A stretch of 64,000 nucleotides of DNA from Bacillus_BU sp051233475 (lineage in GTDB: Bacteria > Bacillota > Bacilli > Bacillales > Cytobacillaceae): positions 1 through 64,000 of the forward strand of contig NZ_JBKFGH010000001.1 of assembly GCF_051233475.1 (NCBI RefSeq). The letters run 5' to 3'. Shown piece by piece: positions 1 to 8,000 of the stretch. A program made the translations under genes and the position numbers. The notes under the pieces are model-generated. The model ran no database searches. It saw only the letters and a program-made list of their open reading frames with translations, and had not been told where the DNA came from. Each line of letters opens with the position of its first letter. Position 1 is the first letter of the stretch.

Positions 1-55
1 TGTATTAGGCACGCCGCCAGCGTTCGTCCTGAGCCAGGATCAAACTCTCCAAGAA
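1..55 (-). rRNA. 16S ribosomal RNA, 5' end only
   Basis: Bases 29-48 are the reverse complement of the universal 27F site near the 5' end of bacterial 16S rRNA, and the bases to the left continue the conserved 16S start. The gene runs off the left edge of the window. The mature 5' end is placed near 55 by comparison with other Bacillus genes and is approximate. In B. subtilis the rrnD operon lies next to ygxA, as here. Confidence 0.95.
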
Positions 56-147
56 AGTTGATTTAGCTCATAAAAGTTACGTTGGCTAGTGTTTCTCGAC
101 CAAAGTCGATAGCACTATAAAATATTATTGTTGACGTTTGTTTGTTT

Positions 148-162
148 AGTTTTCAAAGAGCA
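148..162 (-). promoter_or_regulatory. rrn leader boxA-like antitermination element
   Basis: The minus strand reads TGCTCTTTGAAAACT, the boxA-type sequence that precedes 16S genes in Bacillus and recruits Nus factors for rRNA antitermination. It lies between the rrn promoters and the 16S gene, as expected. Confidence 0.7.
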
Positions 163-196
163 ATTCATTAACTTGTCGTCAAGAGGCGACTTTCTT

Positions 197-225
197 AATA
201 TATCACACAGCGTTTTTACTGTCAA
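197..225 (-). promoter_or_regulatory. rrn promoter P2 (proximal)
   Basis: On the minus strand a perfect -35 TTGACA (220-225) and a -10 TATATT (197-202) are separated by exactly 17 bases. This is a strong SigA promoter about 140 bp upstream of the 16S gene. Confidence 0.85.
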
Positions 226-293
226 CATATTTTTTAAACCGTCAACCGCGAGTGATTTTGTTTTGAATCACTTCGTTCGCAGCGACGGTTATA

Positions 294-322
294 AATATAA
301 CAAGTATTAAATCAAAGGTCAA
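294..322 (-). promoter_or_regulatory. rrn promoter P1 (distal)
   Basis: On the minus strand TTGACC (317-322) and TATATT (294-299) are separated by 17 bases. Together with the proximal promoter it forms the tandem pair typical of Bacillus rRNA operons. It begins about 30 bp after the ygxA stop codon. Confidence 0.75.
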
Positions 323-353
323 TAGTTTTTATATATTTTTATACAATCTTTTT

Positions 354-1214
354 TTAAACCGAATAGTACCGGTGAAATATATCTTGGCCCTTCGTTTCTT
401 TTTTAATGACTGTTATGTAGTTTTTATCAATTAAATATTCTAACAGGACGCTCAAATCAACCGAATATAGACTTAAGTCTGGATGATTTAACATTTCATC
501 GAAAGACCAAATATCCTTCTCTTGTAGTACATCAATCAAATGAGTTGAACCCATCTCCGAACGGGAATGGATTAAGAATTCACTTGCAAGAAACAGAAGT
601 TCTAACCTTTTCTCAATTGTTTCCTCACTGCTAATCAGTTCTTTATATAACTTATAAATTTCAGGTTCAATCTGTTTTACTTGGGTCCAAACGGTTACCT
701 CTGGATGGAAGCCATTTTCAATAACCGACAACCTGGCCAAATGATGTAAGGAATGAACGATATGATTATAGGCATCCATATATTGATTATTTTCAAAGAA
801 TGCTTTGCCATCTAAATATCGGCGAATTAATTTTGAAAACTCAATACCCATTTTTATTTTTCGGCCATAAAACGGAAACTCCCTAAGTTCTTGTTTTAAA
901 TTGTGAATGTAGTCATTACGATCAAAGAGAACTTTTCCATTTAATATCCATTCAAGCACCTTTCGGTTTGTGCCCATTAAGAGCCAATCTTTTAATTGTT
1001 CTTCACTCACTATATTCATTGAGGCTTTTTTATCCTCATAACTATAATGCTTAACATAAAGTGGTTGCTCGGATTCTTTCGTGATAATTAATAAGACTGC
1101 ATCAAAAGTATCCGTCACCGGACTTGCTTTGTCCTTCTTTTCTATTAGTAAAACACCGAGAGTATTCGCCTGACTTGCTCGCTCTTGATAAATCGGCCGA
1201 AGAATGTGTTCCAT
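354..1214 (-). CDS. ygxA: YgxA family nucleotidyltransferase-like protein
   Basis: A 286-residue soluble protein matching the Bacillus YgxA family, annotated as nucleotidyltransferase-like; its biochemical role is not known to me. The start is placed at the second ATG (1214), because GGAGG stands 7 bases before it while the earlier ATG at 1220 lies too close to that site. No signal peptide or membrane segment is visible. The gene lies immediately upstream of the rRNA operon in the same direction, as in B. subtilis, and no terminator separates it from the rrn promoters. Identification rests on sequence resemblance and synteny. Confidence 0.8.
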   Translation of the reverse strand: MEHILRPIYQERASQANTLGVLLIEKKDKASPVTDTFDAVLLIITKESEQPLYVKHYSYEDKKASMNIVSEEQLKDWLLMGTNRKVLEWILNGKVLFDRNDYIHNLKQELREFPFYGRKIKMGIEFSKLIRRYLDGKAFFENNQYMDAYNHIVHSLHHLARLSVIENGFHPEVTVWTQVKQIEPEIYKLYKELISSEETIEKRLELLFLASEFLIHSRSEMGSTHLIDVLQEKDIWSFDEMLNHPDLSLYSVDLSVLLEYLIDKNYITVIKKETKGQDIFHRYYSV

Positions 1215-1329
1215 GATCATTCCTCCATAAATTTCAGATAGCGTATATATTTCGACAACTCAAAAAAAAATCCTTCCATTTGAAAAACATTTTCAGGAAT
1301 ACAATCATTACCACATAAATCCATTACGG

Positions 1330-1338
1330 TGATATAAT
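1330..1338 (+). promoter_or_regulatory. Extended -10 promoter of ygzB
   Basis: TGATATAAT is an extended -10 element (TG-N-TATAAT) 28 bp before the ygzB start. No good -35 box is seen at 16-18 bp, which is tolerable for extended -10 promoters. Confidence 0.45.
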
Positions 1339-1365
1339 GAATTGATGCTTTAGGGGGGAAGAAGT

Positions 1366-1716
1366 ATGGCAAAGTATTCGAGTAAAATTAATAAAATAAG
1401 GACATTTGCATTAAGCTTAATATTTATCGGGTTTGTTGTTATGTACGGAGGTATTTTTTTTAGAAAGTCTCCTGTATTAATGACAATCTTTATGTTAATT
1501 GGATTGTTATTTATTCTTGCCAGTACCGGTGTTTATTTTTGGATTGGTATGCTTTCAACGAAAACGGTCCAAGTAGTTTGCCCAAGTTGCGGGAAAACAA
1601 CTAAAATATTAGGGCGGGTAGATATGTGCATGTACTGTAATGAACCGCTCACTCTTGATCAAAATCTTGAAGGCAAAGAATTTGATGAAAAATATAATCG
1701 GAAACATTCAAATTAA
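1366..1716 (+). CDS. ygzB: YgzB-like membrane protein with zinc ribbon
   Basis: A 116-residue protein with two hydrophobic segments near residues 13-33 and 38-62, followed by a cytosolic tail with two CxxC pairs (CPSCG and CMYC), a probable zinc ribbon. It matches the YgzB/UPF0295 family of unknown function. The RBS GGGGGGAAGAAGT precedes the ATG. It is transcribed opposite to its neighbours and shares a bidirectional terminator with perR, the same arrangement as in B. subtilis. Confidence 0.85.
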   Translation: MAKYSSKINKIRTFALSLIFIGFVVMYGGIFFRKSPVLMTIFMLIGLLFILASTGVYFWIGMLSTKTVQVVCPSCGKTTKILGRVDMCMYCNEPLTLDQNLEGKEFDEKYNRKHSN

Positions 1717-1730
1717 TTTCATAAATGAAA

Positions 1731-1770
1731 AAGAAAGGCTGACGATTTTATAAAATCGTCAGCCTTTCTT
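1731..1770. terminator. Bidirectional terminator between ygzB and perR
   Basis: A perfect 20+20 bp inverted repeat (AAGAAAGGCTGACGATTTTA and its complement) with A-rich and T-rich flanks ends both convergent genes. Confidence 0.9.
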
Positions 1771-1777
1771 ATTTACT

Positions 1778-2215
1778 TTAATGAGCTTCCTTTGCAGAGC
1801 ATTCTGGACAGCTTCCGTATATTTCTAAACGATGATGACTAATTTTAAAACCTGTTACATGAGAAGCAAGATGCTCCACTTCATCCAATCCTGGATAATG
1901 GAAATCAACGATCTTTCCACAGCTTTCACAAATTACATGATAATGATGCGTGGTGACAAAATCAAAGCGGCTTGATGCATCTCCATAGGTTAATTCTTTA
2001 ACGAGACCAACTTCACGAAATACTCGCAAATTGTTGTAAACTGTAGCCACACTCATATTTGGAAATTTTCCTTCTAATGCTTTATAAATGTCATCTGCTG
2101 TAGGGTGTGACATCGAGTTTATTAAATATTCAAGTATCGCATGACGTTGAGGAGTAATGCGCACTCCCGTATCTTTTAAGGTATCTAACGCTTCTTTTAG
2201 CGGATTATGTGACAC
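1778..2215 (-). CDS. perR: Peroxide-responsive repressor PerR (Fur family)
   Basis: PerR is a metal-dependent repressor that senses peroxide by oxidation of its metal-binding histidines and controls catalase, ahpCF and other genes. The 145-residue product aligns without gaps to B. subtilis PerR. All ligands I can check are present: regulatory metal site H37, D85, H91, H93, D104, and zinc-site Cys pairs C96/C99 and the C-terminal CPEC. I chose the GTG at 2215: it gives the exact family length and has AAGAGG 9 bases upstream. The ATG at 2221 and a longer frame to 2296 would run into the RBS and the PerR box. Likely autoregulated through that box. Confidence 0.95.
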   Translation of the reverse strand: MSHNPLKEALDTLKDTGVRITPQRHAILEYLINSMSHPTADDIYKALEGKFPNMSVATVYNNLRVFREVGLVKELTYGDASSRFDFVTTHHYHVICESCGKIVDFHYPGLDEVEHLASHVTGFKISHHRLEIYGSCPECSAKEAH

Positions 2216-2249
2216 CGTCATGCACCTCTTTTCTAAAAGAATTTTCACT

Positions 2250-2264
2250 TTATAATGGTTATAA
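2250..2264 (-). promoter_or_regulatory. PerR box upstream of perR
   Basis: TTATAATGGTTATAA matches the known PerR box TTATAATNATTATAA at all but one position. It lies 35 bp before the chosen perR start, in the promoter region, which implies negative autoregulation as in B. subtilis. Confidence 0.8.
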
Positions 2265-2323
2265 TTAGTGTACTCAATTTCAAATACTTTTGTCAATATA
2301 ACAAACTTCTAAATAGAAATTGT

Positions 2324-2887
2324 TCATTTATTATTCAAATTTTGGTGTAATGTTTGCTCTATTGCTCCTAATTTAAAATTCACATACCTCGCCGTTACAA
2401 ACAACAAATCGGACAGTCGATTTAAATATGCCAACACAAACGGATTAACGTCATCCTCAAGGCTTACCGAGCAGCGTTCTGCTCTTCTTACAATCGTTCT
2501 CGCTGTGTGAAACGCAGCGCCTGAAGGATGACCGCCTGGAAGGACAAAATTTGTTAAAGCAGGTAAATCTTGATCCCATTCATCAATCAGCTTTTCCATT
2601 TCTTCTATATCTGTTTGCTGCAGCTTCCATTTGACTTCTTTTCCTTTTGGTGTCGCAAGCTCAGCACCTACATGAAATAGAATAGTTTGTATTTTATGAT
2701 ATGCCGCTTCAATTAATTCTTTTCCTTGAAAATTTTCCCCTTGAAGATAGCTTAATGATAAACCGATCATGGAGTTAGCCTCATCACATGTTCCGTATGC
2801 TTCAACACGTAGATTATCCTTACGAACCCGGTCTCCGTAAACTAAGGATGTTGTCCCTTTATCACCTGTTTTTGTATATATTTTCAT
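2324..2887 (-). CDS. yvqK: PduO-type cob(I)yrinic acid a,c-diamide adenosyltransferase
   Basis: Transfers the adenosyl group of ATP to cob(I)alamin or its precursors to make adenosylcobalamin. The 187-residue product has the PduO-type start (KIYTKTGDKGTTSL), the CDE motif near residue 33 and the helical-bundle motif RRAERCSV near residue 136, and it has the usual family length. The RBS AAAGGGG stands before the ATG and lies inside the end of the upstream dehydrogenase gene, only 2 bp away, so the two are probably cotranscribed. B. subtilis carries the homologue elsewhere, so the gene is an accessory between perR and ygaF. Confidence 0.9.
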   Translation of the reverse strand: MKIYTKTGDKGTTSLVYGDRVRKDNLRVEAYGTCDEANSMIGLSLSYLQGENFQGKELIEAAYHKIQTILFHVGAELATPKGKEVKWKLQQTDIEEMEKLIDEWDQDLPALTNFVLPGGHPSGAAFHTARTIVRRAERCSVSLEDDVNPFVLAYLNRLSDLLFVTARYVNFKLGAIEQTLHQNLNNK

Positions 2888-2889
2888 CG

Positions 2890-3837
2890 TTAATATCCCC
2901 TTTCTAGATCAATTTCGTTTAAATATCTCCCAGTATTATTCAGATAATGATGTAAGTTTTCTTTAAAGATTTCGATCGATCTTGTTAAGTAATTTTTTGT
3001 TAAGCTTGAAATATGAGGTGTGACAGTTACGTTTTTCATTACCCAAAATGGATGATCCTCGTTCAAAGGCTCATCCTGAAAAACATCCAAATAGAAGTGG
3101 GCAATCTCCTCACTTTGTATCACGTTTAGGAGGACATGTTCTTCTACCAAATCGCCTCTTCCAATATTAATGAACACAGCGGTTTCTTTCATTACTTTAA
3201 AATGGTTTTCTTTCAATAAACCTTTTGTAGCTTTTGTACTTGGAAGAACCGATACGATAAAATCGGCTTGCGGGAGAGCATCTTCCAGTTGATCTACCTT
3301 GAAAATCTGATCAACATACTCAACTTCTTTCCCACTTGTATTCACACCTATTGTTTTCATTTGAAAAGCCTTTGATAATCTGGCAATTTCTCCGCCGATT
3401 GCCCCGACCCCTAATATTAAAATGGACTGCCCAGCAACCTCTGCCATCGGTAATTTACGAGTCCACTTTTTCGCTTTTTGATTCTCCCAAAGTGTCTCGG
3501 CTTGTTTTACATATTGAAGAATAAGACCAAGCGTAAATTCAGCCATAGGCGTTTTATGTATTCCACCGGCATTGGTTACTACGATCCCTTTTTCCTTACA
3601 TGCTGCGAGTGGCATTTTTTCAAGCCCTGCTGACATGACCATAATCCAGTTTAATTTTGTCGTTTTTTTGATGATCTCTTCAGTTAAATCCTCCCCATAT
3701 GTGACGAAAACCTCCGCATCATAAAAAGAAGCTTCTGCAGCCGTTATTCCGTCATAAAATTCAAAATCAAGCCCTGGGAAAGCGCCTTCAATTTCTTTTA
3801 TCCTCTTTTCTTGAAATAAGATGGAAGAAACGATTTT
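2890..3837 (-). CDS. D-isomer-specific 2-hydroxyacid dehydrogenase family protein
   Basis: An NAD(P)-dependent oxidoreductase of the D-2-hydroxyacid dehydrogenase family, 315 residues from the GTG at 3837, which has AGGAGAG 9 bases upstream. A longer frame from 3900 lacks a good RBS. It shows the Rossmann motif GVGAIGGEIA, the catalytic-domain signature INIGRGDLV, and the catalytic His in TPHISS near the C-terminus. The substrate cannot be told from sequence; the family includes glyoxylate/hydroxypyruvate and phosphoglycerate dehydrogenases. It precedes the cobalamin adenosyltransferase by 2 bp. Confidence 0.85.
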   Translation of the reverse strand, partial: KIVSSILFQEKRIKEIEGAFPGLDFEFYDGITAAEASFYDAEVFVTYGEDLTEEIIKKTTKLNWIMVMSAGLEKMPLAACKEKGIVVTNAGGIHKTPMAEFTLGLILQYVKQAETLWENQKAKKWTRKLPMAEVAGQSILILGVGAIGGEIARLSKAFQMKTIGVNTSGKEVEYVDQIFKVDQLEDALPQADFIVSVLPSTKATKGLLKENHFKVMKETAVFINIGRGDLVEEHVLLNVIQSEEIAHFYLDVFQDEPLNEDHPFWVMKNVTVTPHISSLTKNYLTRSIEIFKENLHHYLNNTGRYLNEIDLERGY

Positions 3838-3962
3838 CACAAGAATACACTCTCCTATTTTTCTTTTTTCTATCATATCATCAGAAAATACTGAATTCAT
3901 TTATTAAGAACTAACTTTTCCTAAAACAAATATAAAAGCGGGGCTCATTCTACTTTTTTTCA

Positions 3963-3990
3963 CAAAAAAAGCGAATCAGTTTGATTCGCT
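3963..3990 (-). terminator. Intrinsic terminator after ygaF
   Basis: The minus strand has a 9-bp stem (AGCGAATCA / TGATTCGCT) with a 3-base loop followed by seven T. It ends the transcript of ygaF. Between it and the ygaF stop (3991-4113) I see no convincing gene. Confidence 0.8.
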
Positions 3991-4113
3991 AAAGATATAT
4001 GAGGAGGTATGCCCTAATAAAATAATATTCAAGCTCATGCTTTTTGAATTGGACAGTAGCCTTGCTTGTAAAAAATAGGCTCACACCTTTTGAAAATTTA
4101 TAAAAACATTATC

Positions 4114-4581
4114 TTATAAATTTTCTTTAATGTATTGCAATGCTTCTTCAACATGGCCCTTTACTTTCACCTTACGCCATTCCTTTATTAGCGTTCCGTT
4201 CTTATCAACAATAAAGGTCGATCGTTCGATACCCATATATTCTTTACCAAAGTTTTTCTTTAATGTCCAAACTCCATATGCTTCCGCAGCTTTGTGGTCT
4301 TCATCTGCCAAGAGCTGGAACGGCAGACCATACTTTTCAATGAAGGCTGCATGCCGTTTAAGTGGATCCGGGCTGATTCCAAGGATAACGGCATTTAATT
4401 CCTGAAACTGATTATGGAAGTCTCGAAAATCGCAGGCTTCGGTTGTGCAGCCTGGTGTCATATCTTTCGGATAAAAATAAACCACGACATTTTTACCCCG
4501 TAAATCGGATAATTTGACAGTATTTCCTTCACTAGAAGGCAGTTCAAATTCTGGTGCAGATTGGCCAACACTTATCGACAT
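4114..4581 (-). CDS. ygaF: Thioredoxin-dependent thiol peroxidase (Bcp/PrxQ)
   Basis: A peroxiredoxin of the Bcp/PrxQ subfamily that reduces hydrogen and organic peroxides using thioredoxin. The 155-residue product carries the peroxidatic motif DMTPGCTTEACDF with the peroxidatic Cys and the second Cys five residues later, typical of atypical 2-Cys PrxQ. The ATG at 4581 has AGGAG 8 bases upstream; the GTG at 4590 overlaps that RBS and is rejected. In B. subtilis the gene also sits between gsaB and perR. Proximity to perR fits a peroxide role, but I see no PerR box before it. Confidence 0.93.
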   Translation of the reverse strand: MSISVGQSAPEFELPSSEGNTVKLSDLRGKNVVVYFYPKDMTPGCTTEACDFRDFHNQFQELNAVILGISPDPLKRHAAFIEKYGLPFQLLADEDHKAAEAYGVWTLKKNFGKEYMGIERSTFIVDKNGTLIKEWRKVKVKGHVEEALQYIKENL

Positions 4582-4661
4582 AGAAAACACTCCTATCCAA
4601 GTAATTCACTATGTCTAGCCTATCCCATTTTTTGGTGAAAAACAAATAAAAAAACCGTCTC

Positions 4662-5063
4662 CTATTCCCGATCAAACACTGCTCTTGCCACAAAGGCAGC
4701 GGCGATCGTATGACCAATCAACGCTTCTGTTATCGCAATCACCCTGCCAATTCCTACTGGTGTTATATCGCCATAACCAACCGAGAACAGGGTCATGCCA
4801 CTAAAGTAGATAAAAGATTGCAGCCTTGAAAAAAAATTAAACGGGGATCCATCTGATGCCTCTCTTACAATATTAAACCCTTTCATATCCAGCATCATAA
4901 AAAGAAGCCCGAAGCCAATCATGATCGTAGCATATAACATGGCTAACATAAGGAAATTTTGTAATGAAACAGGTTTTCCTCTAACATCCTGCGGTAAAAA
5001 CAGAACCCGTAAACTCATGCCAATACAAAGTAAAATACTGATAAATAATATGTAAAAGGTCAT
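4662..5063 (-). CDS. Small two-TM potassium-channel-family protein
   Basis: A 133-residue membrane protein with the pore-loop ion-channel layout: TM helix (about 2-22), second hydrophobic stretch (about 36-58), pore helix and selectivity filter SVGYGD at residues 94-99, then an inner helix to the end. The filter matches potassium channels (T/S-V-G-Y-G-D). There is no cytoplasmic RCK or cyclic-nucleotide domain. Start at 5063 chosen because GGGAGAG precedes it; the ATG at 5078 lies before that site. Gating and physiological role are unknown. Confidence 0.8.
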   Translation of the reverse strand: MTFYILFISILLCIGMSLRVLFLPQDVRGKPVSLQNFLMLAMLYATIMIGFGLLFMMLDMKGFNIVREASDGSPFNFFSRLQSFIYFSGMTLFSVGYGDITPVGIGRVIAITEALIGHTIAAAFVARAVFDRE

Positions 5064-5192
5064 GGATTCTCTCCCCATTTGAAAAGACCTTACACAGTTG
5101 TGCTGGTAACTGCCCCTAAGTAGGATATATTGTTTTTTCTATAAAGAATACTCACCGAGACCTAGATGTATGCTTGCTTGTCTGCGACAAAA

Positions 5193-5221
5193 TAAAAAAG
5201 AGCAAAGAAAAAACTTTGCTC
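5193..5221 (-). terminator. Terminator of the ABC-2 exporter operon
   Basis: The minus strand reads an 8-bp stem GAGCAAAG / CTTTGCTC with a T loop and a T-rich tail, directly after the last permease gene. Confidence 0.8.
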
Positions 5222-5227
5222 CAAAAA

Positions 5228-6013
5228 CTAATTTCCGGCACCACGATAGCGCTTGACCCCTTCATTCCACACAATAATTGAAATTCCAAAAAAGACAATT
5301 CCCATAATCGGTGTGAGGAAAGCATAAAAATACCATTCACTTTTCTCAAGAAAGAAGGAAGCGGGGTATACCCCAACAAAGGCAAACGGCAAAATCCACG
5401 TTAAAATAAATCGAATCACCTTATTATAAATATCAACCGGATAACGCCCGTAATTGCTAATATTGTACATCATCGGCATAATAGACGACTTCGCATCGCT
5501 CCAAAAGCTTATACATGCAATCAGCACAAAAATTCCGGCGTACACCAAAACTCCGCCAATCACAAAAATAACAAAGAGCAGCGGATCAAACCAACGCAGA
5601 TCCAAATCTAACATTTTTCCAGCATAAAGCATAACCGCAATCCCGGTTAATCCACCAAATAAGGATTCCAGCTCCATCCGTTCCAAAATGATTTGAAATA
5701 AACTATGGATTGGTCTTGTCAGGATTCGATCAAACTCTCCCTTAATGATATATCGTTCATTAAAGTCCCATATGTTAAAAAAAGCTGTAAATAAAGCATA
5801 AGGAACAAGAAAGAATCCATAAATAAAGATAATTTCCTCCCTGGTCCATCCAGACAGCATTTGGGTATGGCCAAAAACCACCAAAATAAACACAAAGTTG
5901 ACTGCCTGGAATAAAAAGTCGGTTAAAATCTCAACAAATAAATTCGTTCGGTATTCTAATCTAGTCTTCAAATATTGGGCGACATATTGAAAAAATATTG
6001 ATATATGAAACAT
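5228..6013 (-). CDS. ABC-2 family transporter permease (COG3694-like)
   Basis: A 261-residue integral membrane protein with about six hydrophobic segments, resembling the ABC-2 permeases that pair with COG4586 ATPases. Motifs typical of the family include EYRTNLF near the N-terminus and the EFDRILTRP stretch near residue 90. RBS AGGAGGG precedes the ATG. It is the last gene of a three-gene operon with only 3 bp to the preceding permease, so the two probably form a heterodimeric channel. Substrate unknown. Confidence 0.8.
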   Translation of the reverse strand: MFHISIFFQYVAQYLKTRLEYRTNLFVEILTDFLFQAVNFVFILVVFGHTQMLSGWTREEIIFIYGFFLVPYALFTAFFNIWDFNERYIIKGEFDRILTRPIHSLFQIILERMELESLFGGLTGIAVMLYAGKMLDLDLRWFDPLLFVIFVIGGVLVYAGIFVLIACISFWSDAKSSIMPMMYNISNYGRYPVDIYNKVIRFILTWILPFAFVGVYPASFFLEKSEWYFYAFLTPIMGIVFFGISIIVWNEGVKRYRGAGN

Positions 6014-6016
6014 GTG

Positions 6017-6808
6017 TCACCCTCCTTGAATGATTAGCTGTTTTTTAGCAAGAATCCATAATACATAAATCGGCACGACTAAGATTCCAACCCATACAGC
6101 TTGCGAGAAGATTGCATTGATTGCTTGACTATTTGAAAATCCTCCCGTAAAAATCATACTCGGCAAATAGCTTATTCCTTGGAAAGGCAGGAATTTCATA
6201 ATCTCTTGTGCCCAGCCAGGATAAAAGCTAATCGGAAGTAATAACCCAGAAAACAAGTCAATGACCACCCGTTTTGCCCGGATTAGCCCCGTATTATTAT
6301 ATAGGAAGAAAGTAGCAATTCCTGCCATTAAATTAATTTGCGTATTAATGAAGAAACTGAGCAAAATCGATACAAGAAACAACCCTAGCGCTGTAAAAGA
6401 AATTGAAAAATCAAGTCTAAAGATCAGCGCGACGATGAACATTCCCGGTATTGAGAAAAAGAACAAACGAAAAATCCCTTCACCCAACCCTTGCATCACT
6501 TTCATGCCTAAGTAGCTATAAGGGCGAATCAATTCAATTGCGACTCTTCCCTCCACTATTTCCATCGCCATTTCCCGGTCAAGATTGTTAAAATAGAAAG
6601 CTCGCGCCATCCATGCAACCGCAATATAAGTTGTCATTTGTGCCACCGTCAAGCCTTCTATTTCCGCTTTATCTCCATAGATGCCATTCCATAGAAAATA
6701 ATAAGCACCTATATTAATACTATAAATGAGAATACCGGTATAATAATTTGTCCGATAGGCAAGCATCATTAAGAAGCGGATTCGGATCATTTCAATATAT
6801 TTACTCAT
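6017..6808 (-). CDS. ABC-2 family transporter permease (COG4587-like)
   Basis: A 263-residue membrane protein with about six hydrophobic stretches and the family motif LAYRTNYYTG near the N-terminus, paralogous to the following permease. RBS GGGAGGGG precedes the ATG. It lies between the ATPase gene (14 bp) and the second permease (3 bp). Direction of transport is inferred as export from the family; the substrate is not predictable. Confidence 0.8.
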   Translation of the reverse strand: MSKYIEMIRIRFLMMLAYRTNYYTGILIYSINIGAYYFLWNGIYGDKAEIEGLTVAQMTTYIAVAWMARAFYFNNLDREMAMEIVEGRVAIELIRPYSYLGMKVMQGLGEGIFRLFFFSIPGMFIVALIFRLDFSISFTALGLFLVSILLSFFINTQINLMAGIATFFLYNNTGLIRAKRVVIDLFSGLLLPISFYPGWAQEIMKFLPFQGISYLPSMIFTGGFSNSQAINAIFSQAVWVGILVVPIYVLWILAKKQLIIQGG

Positions 6809-6822
6809 CCGATGCCCCTCCC

Positions 6823-7833
6823 TTATGCAGACCCTTTTTCATAGATGTTACGAACAATTTCTTCCGTTGACAGCTCATTTATTTGTAGGTCTTTTATCTT
6901 GTAAGATGCCACGACCTTTGCAATTACTTGGGAAATGAGCTCATCACTGTCATTTTCAGTGTGCACAGTGAAGATTTGCTTTTCGTCATCTACTTCCCAA
7001 GAAAGTGAATATGGATTGGTAATAGCTTGTAAATCTGCTAAGTCTACTTTTTGAAGGAATTGAAACTGAATGTCCTTTCCTTCGCCCCATTTTTCTTTTA
7101 AGCTTTTTAGCTGCCCGTCATAAATGATTTTACCTTCATCCAGCATAATGACCCGTTCACACAAAGCTTCAATATCCGTTAAATCATGCGTAGTCAAAAG
7201 GATTGTTGTATTATACTTCTGATTGATTTCCTTTAAAAACTCTCGAATTTTTAATTTTACAAGGACATCCAATCCTATCGTCGGCTCGTCCAAAAATAAC
7301 AGAGGCGGGTTATGAATCAAGGCGGCTGCCAACTCGCAGCGCATTCTTTGCCCCAATGATAGCTTTCGAACTGGTTTATCTAGCAACTGCTCAAGATCGA
7401 GTGTTTTTATAACATGATCCATATGTTCATTATATTGTGCATCAGAAACCTTATAGACCTTTTTCAAGAGCCGAAACGATTCCTGAACGGCAATATCCCA
7501 CCATAACTGTGAACGTTGGCCAAAAACAACACCGATGGTTTGCACGAACTTTTCCCGTTCTTTATGCGGGTTCATCCCGTTAACTGTGACAGTTCCTGAG
7601 GTCGGCGTTAAAATTCCGGTTAACATTTTGATTGTTGTTGATTTACCGGCGCCGTTCTCTCCGATGTAACCAACCATTTCACCTTGCTTGATTGTAAACT
7701 GGATATCATTTACGGCCGGAACCACTTTGTAATTACGGGTGAATAAATCACGGAACGCACCTTTTAAGCCAGAACGGCTCGAATATGCTTTAAATTCTTT
7801 TCTTAAATTGTTTACTATAATTGCATCCTGCAT
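6823..7833 (-). CDS. ABC transporter ATP-binding protein (COG4586-like)
   Basis: The 336-residue ATPase of the three-gene exporter. It shows Walker A GENGAGKST, the Q-loop in GVVFGQRSQLWWD, the signature LSLGQRMR, Walker B LLFLDEPTIGLD and the switch His in LTTHD, then a C-terminal extension of about 90 residues typical of COG4586. Start at 7833 has GGAGGAG 6 bases upstream; an upstream ATG at 7884 lacks an RBS. This operon separates ygaF from gsaB, which are neighbours in B. subtilis, so it is an insertion relative to that genome. Confidence 0.9.
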   Translation of the reverse strand: MQDAIIVNNLRKEFKAYSSRSGLKGAFRDLFTRNYKVVPAVNDIQFTIKQGEMVGYIGENGAGKSTTIKMLTGILTPTSGTVTVNGMNPHKEREKFVQTIGVVFGQRSQLWWDIAVQESFRLLKKVYKVSDAQYNEHMDHVIKTLDLEQLLDKPVRKLSLGQRMRCELAAALIHNPPLLFLDEPTIGLDVLVKLKIREFLKEINQKYNTTILLTTHDLTDIEALCERVIMLDEGKIIYDGQLKSLKEKWGEGKDIQFQFLQKVDLADLQAITNPYSLSWEVDDEKQIFTVHTENDSDELISQVIAKVVASYKIKDLQINELSTEEIVRNIYEKGSA

Positions 7834-8000
7834 TTTTTTCTCCTCCAAAATCCGACACCCTAAATAGTTAGTGTAACGAATCACTTCTATTTATACAACC
7901 AACTTGTACCCGATAAAATATTACAAATCGGAAAACACCGTTAAAAAGATTATTTCTGTTAAAATGAGAAAGGGCAAAAAGAAAAAGGAGGTTATCAAAC

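Noticed and set aside
128..310. 60-codon open frame antisense to the rrn leader
   Set aside because: It covers both rrn promoters and boxA; no RBS.
3991..4113. Possible very small gene near GAGGAGGT-ATG at 4003-4013
   Set aside because: The frame closes after two codons.
5152..5385. 77-codon frame overlapping the end of the ABC-2 permease
   Set aside because: Overlaps a better-supported gene in another frame and crosses its terminator.
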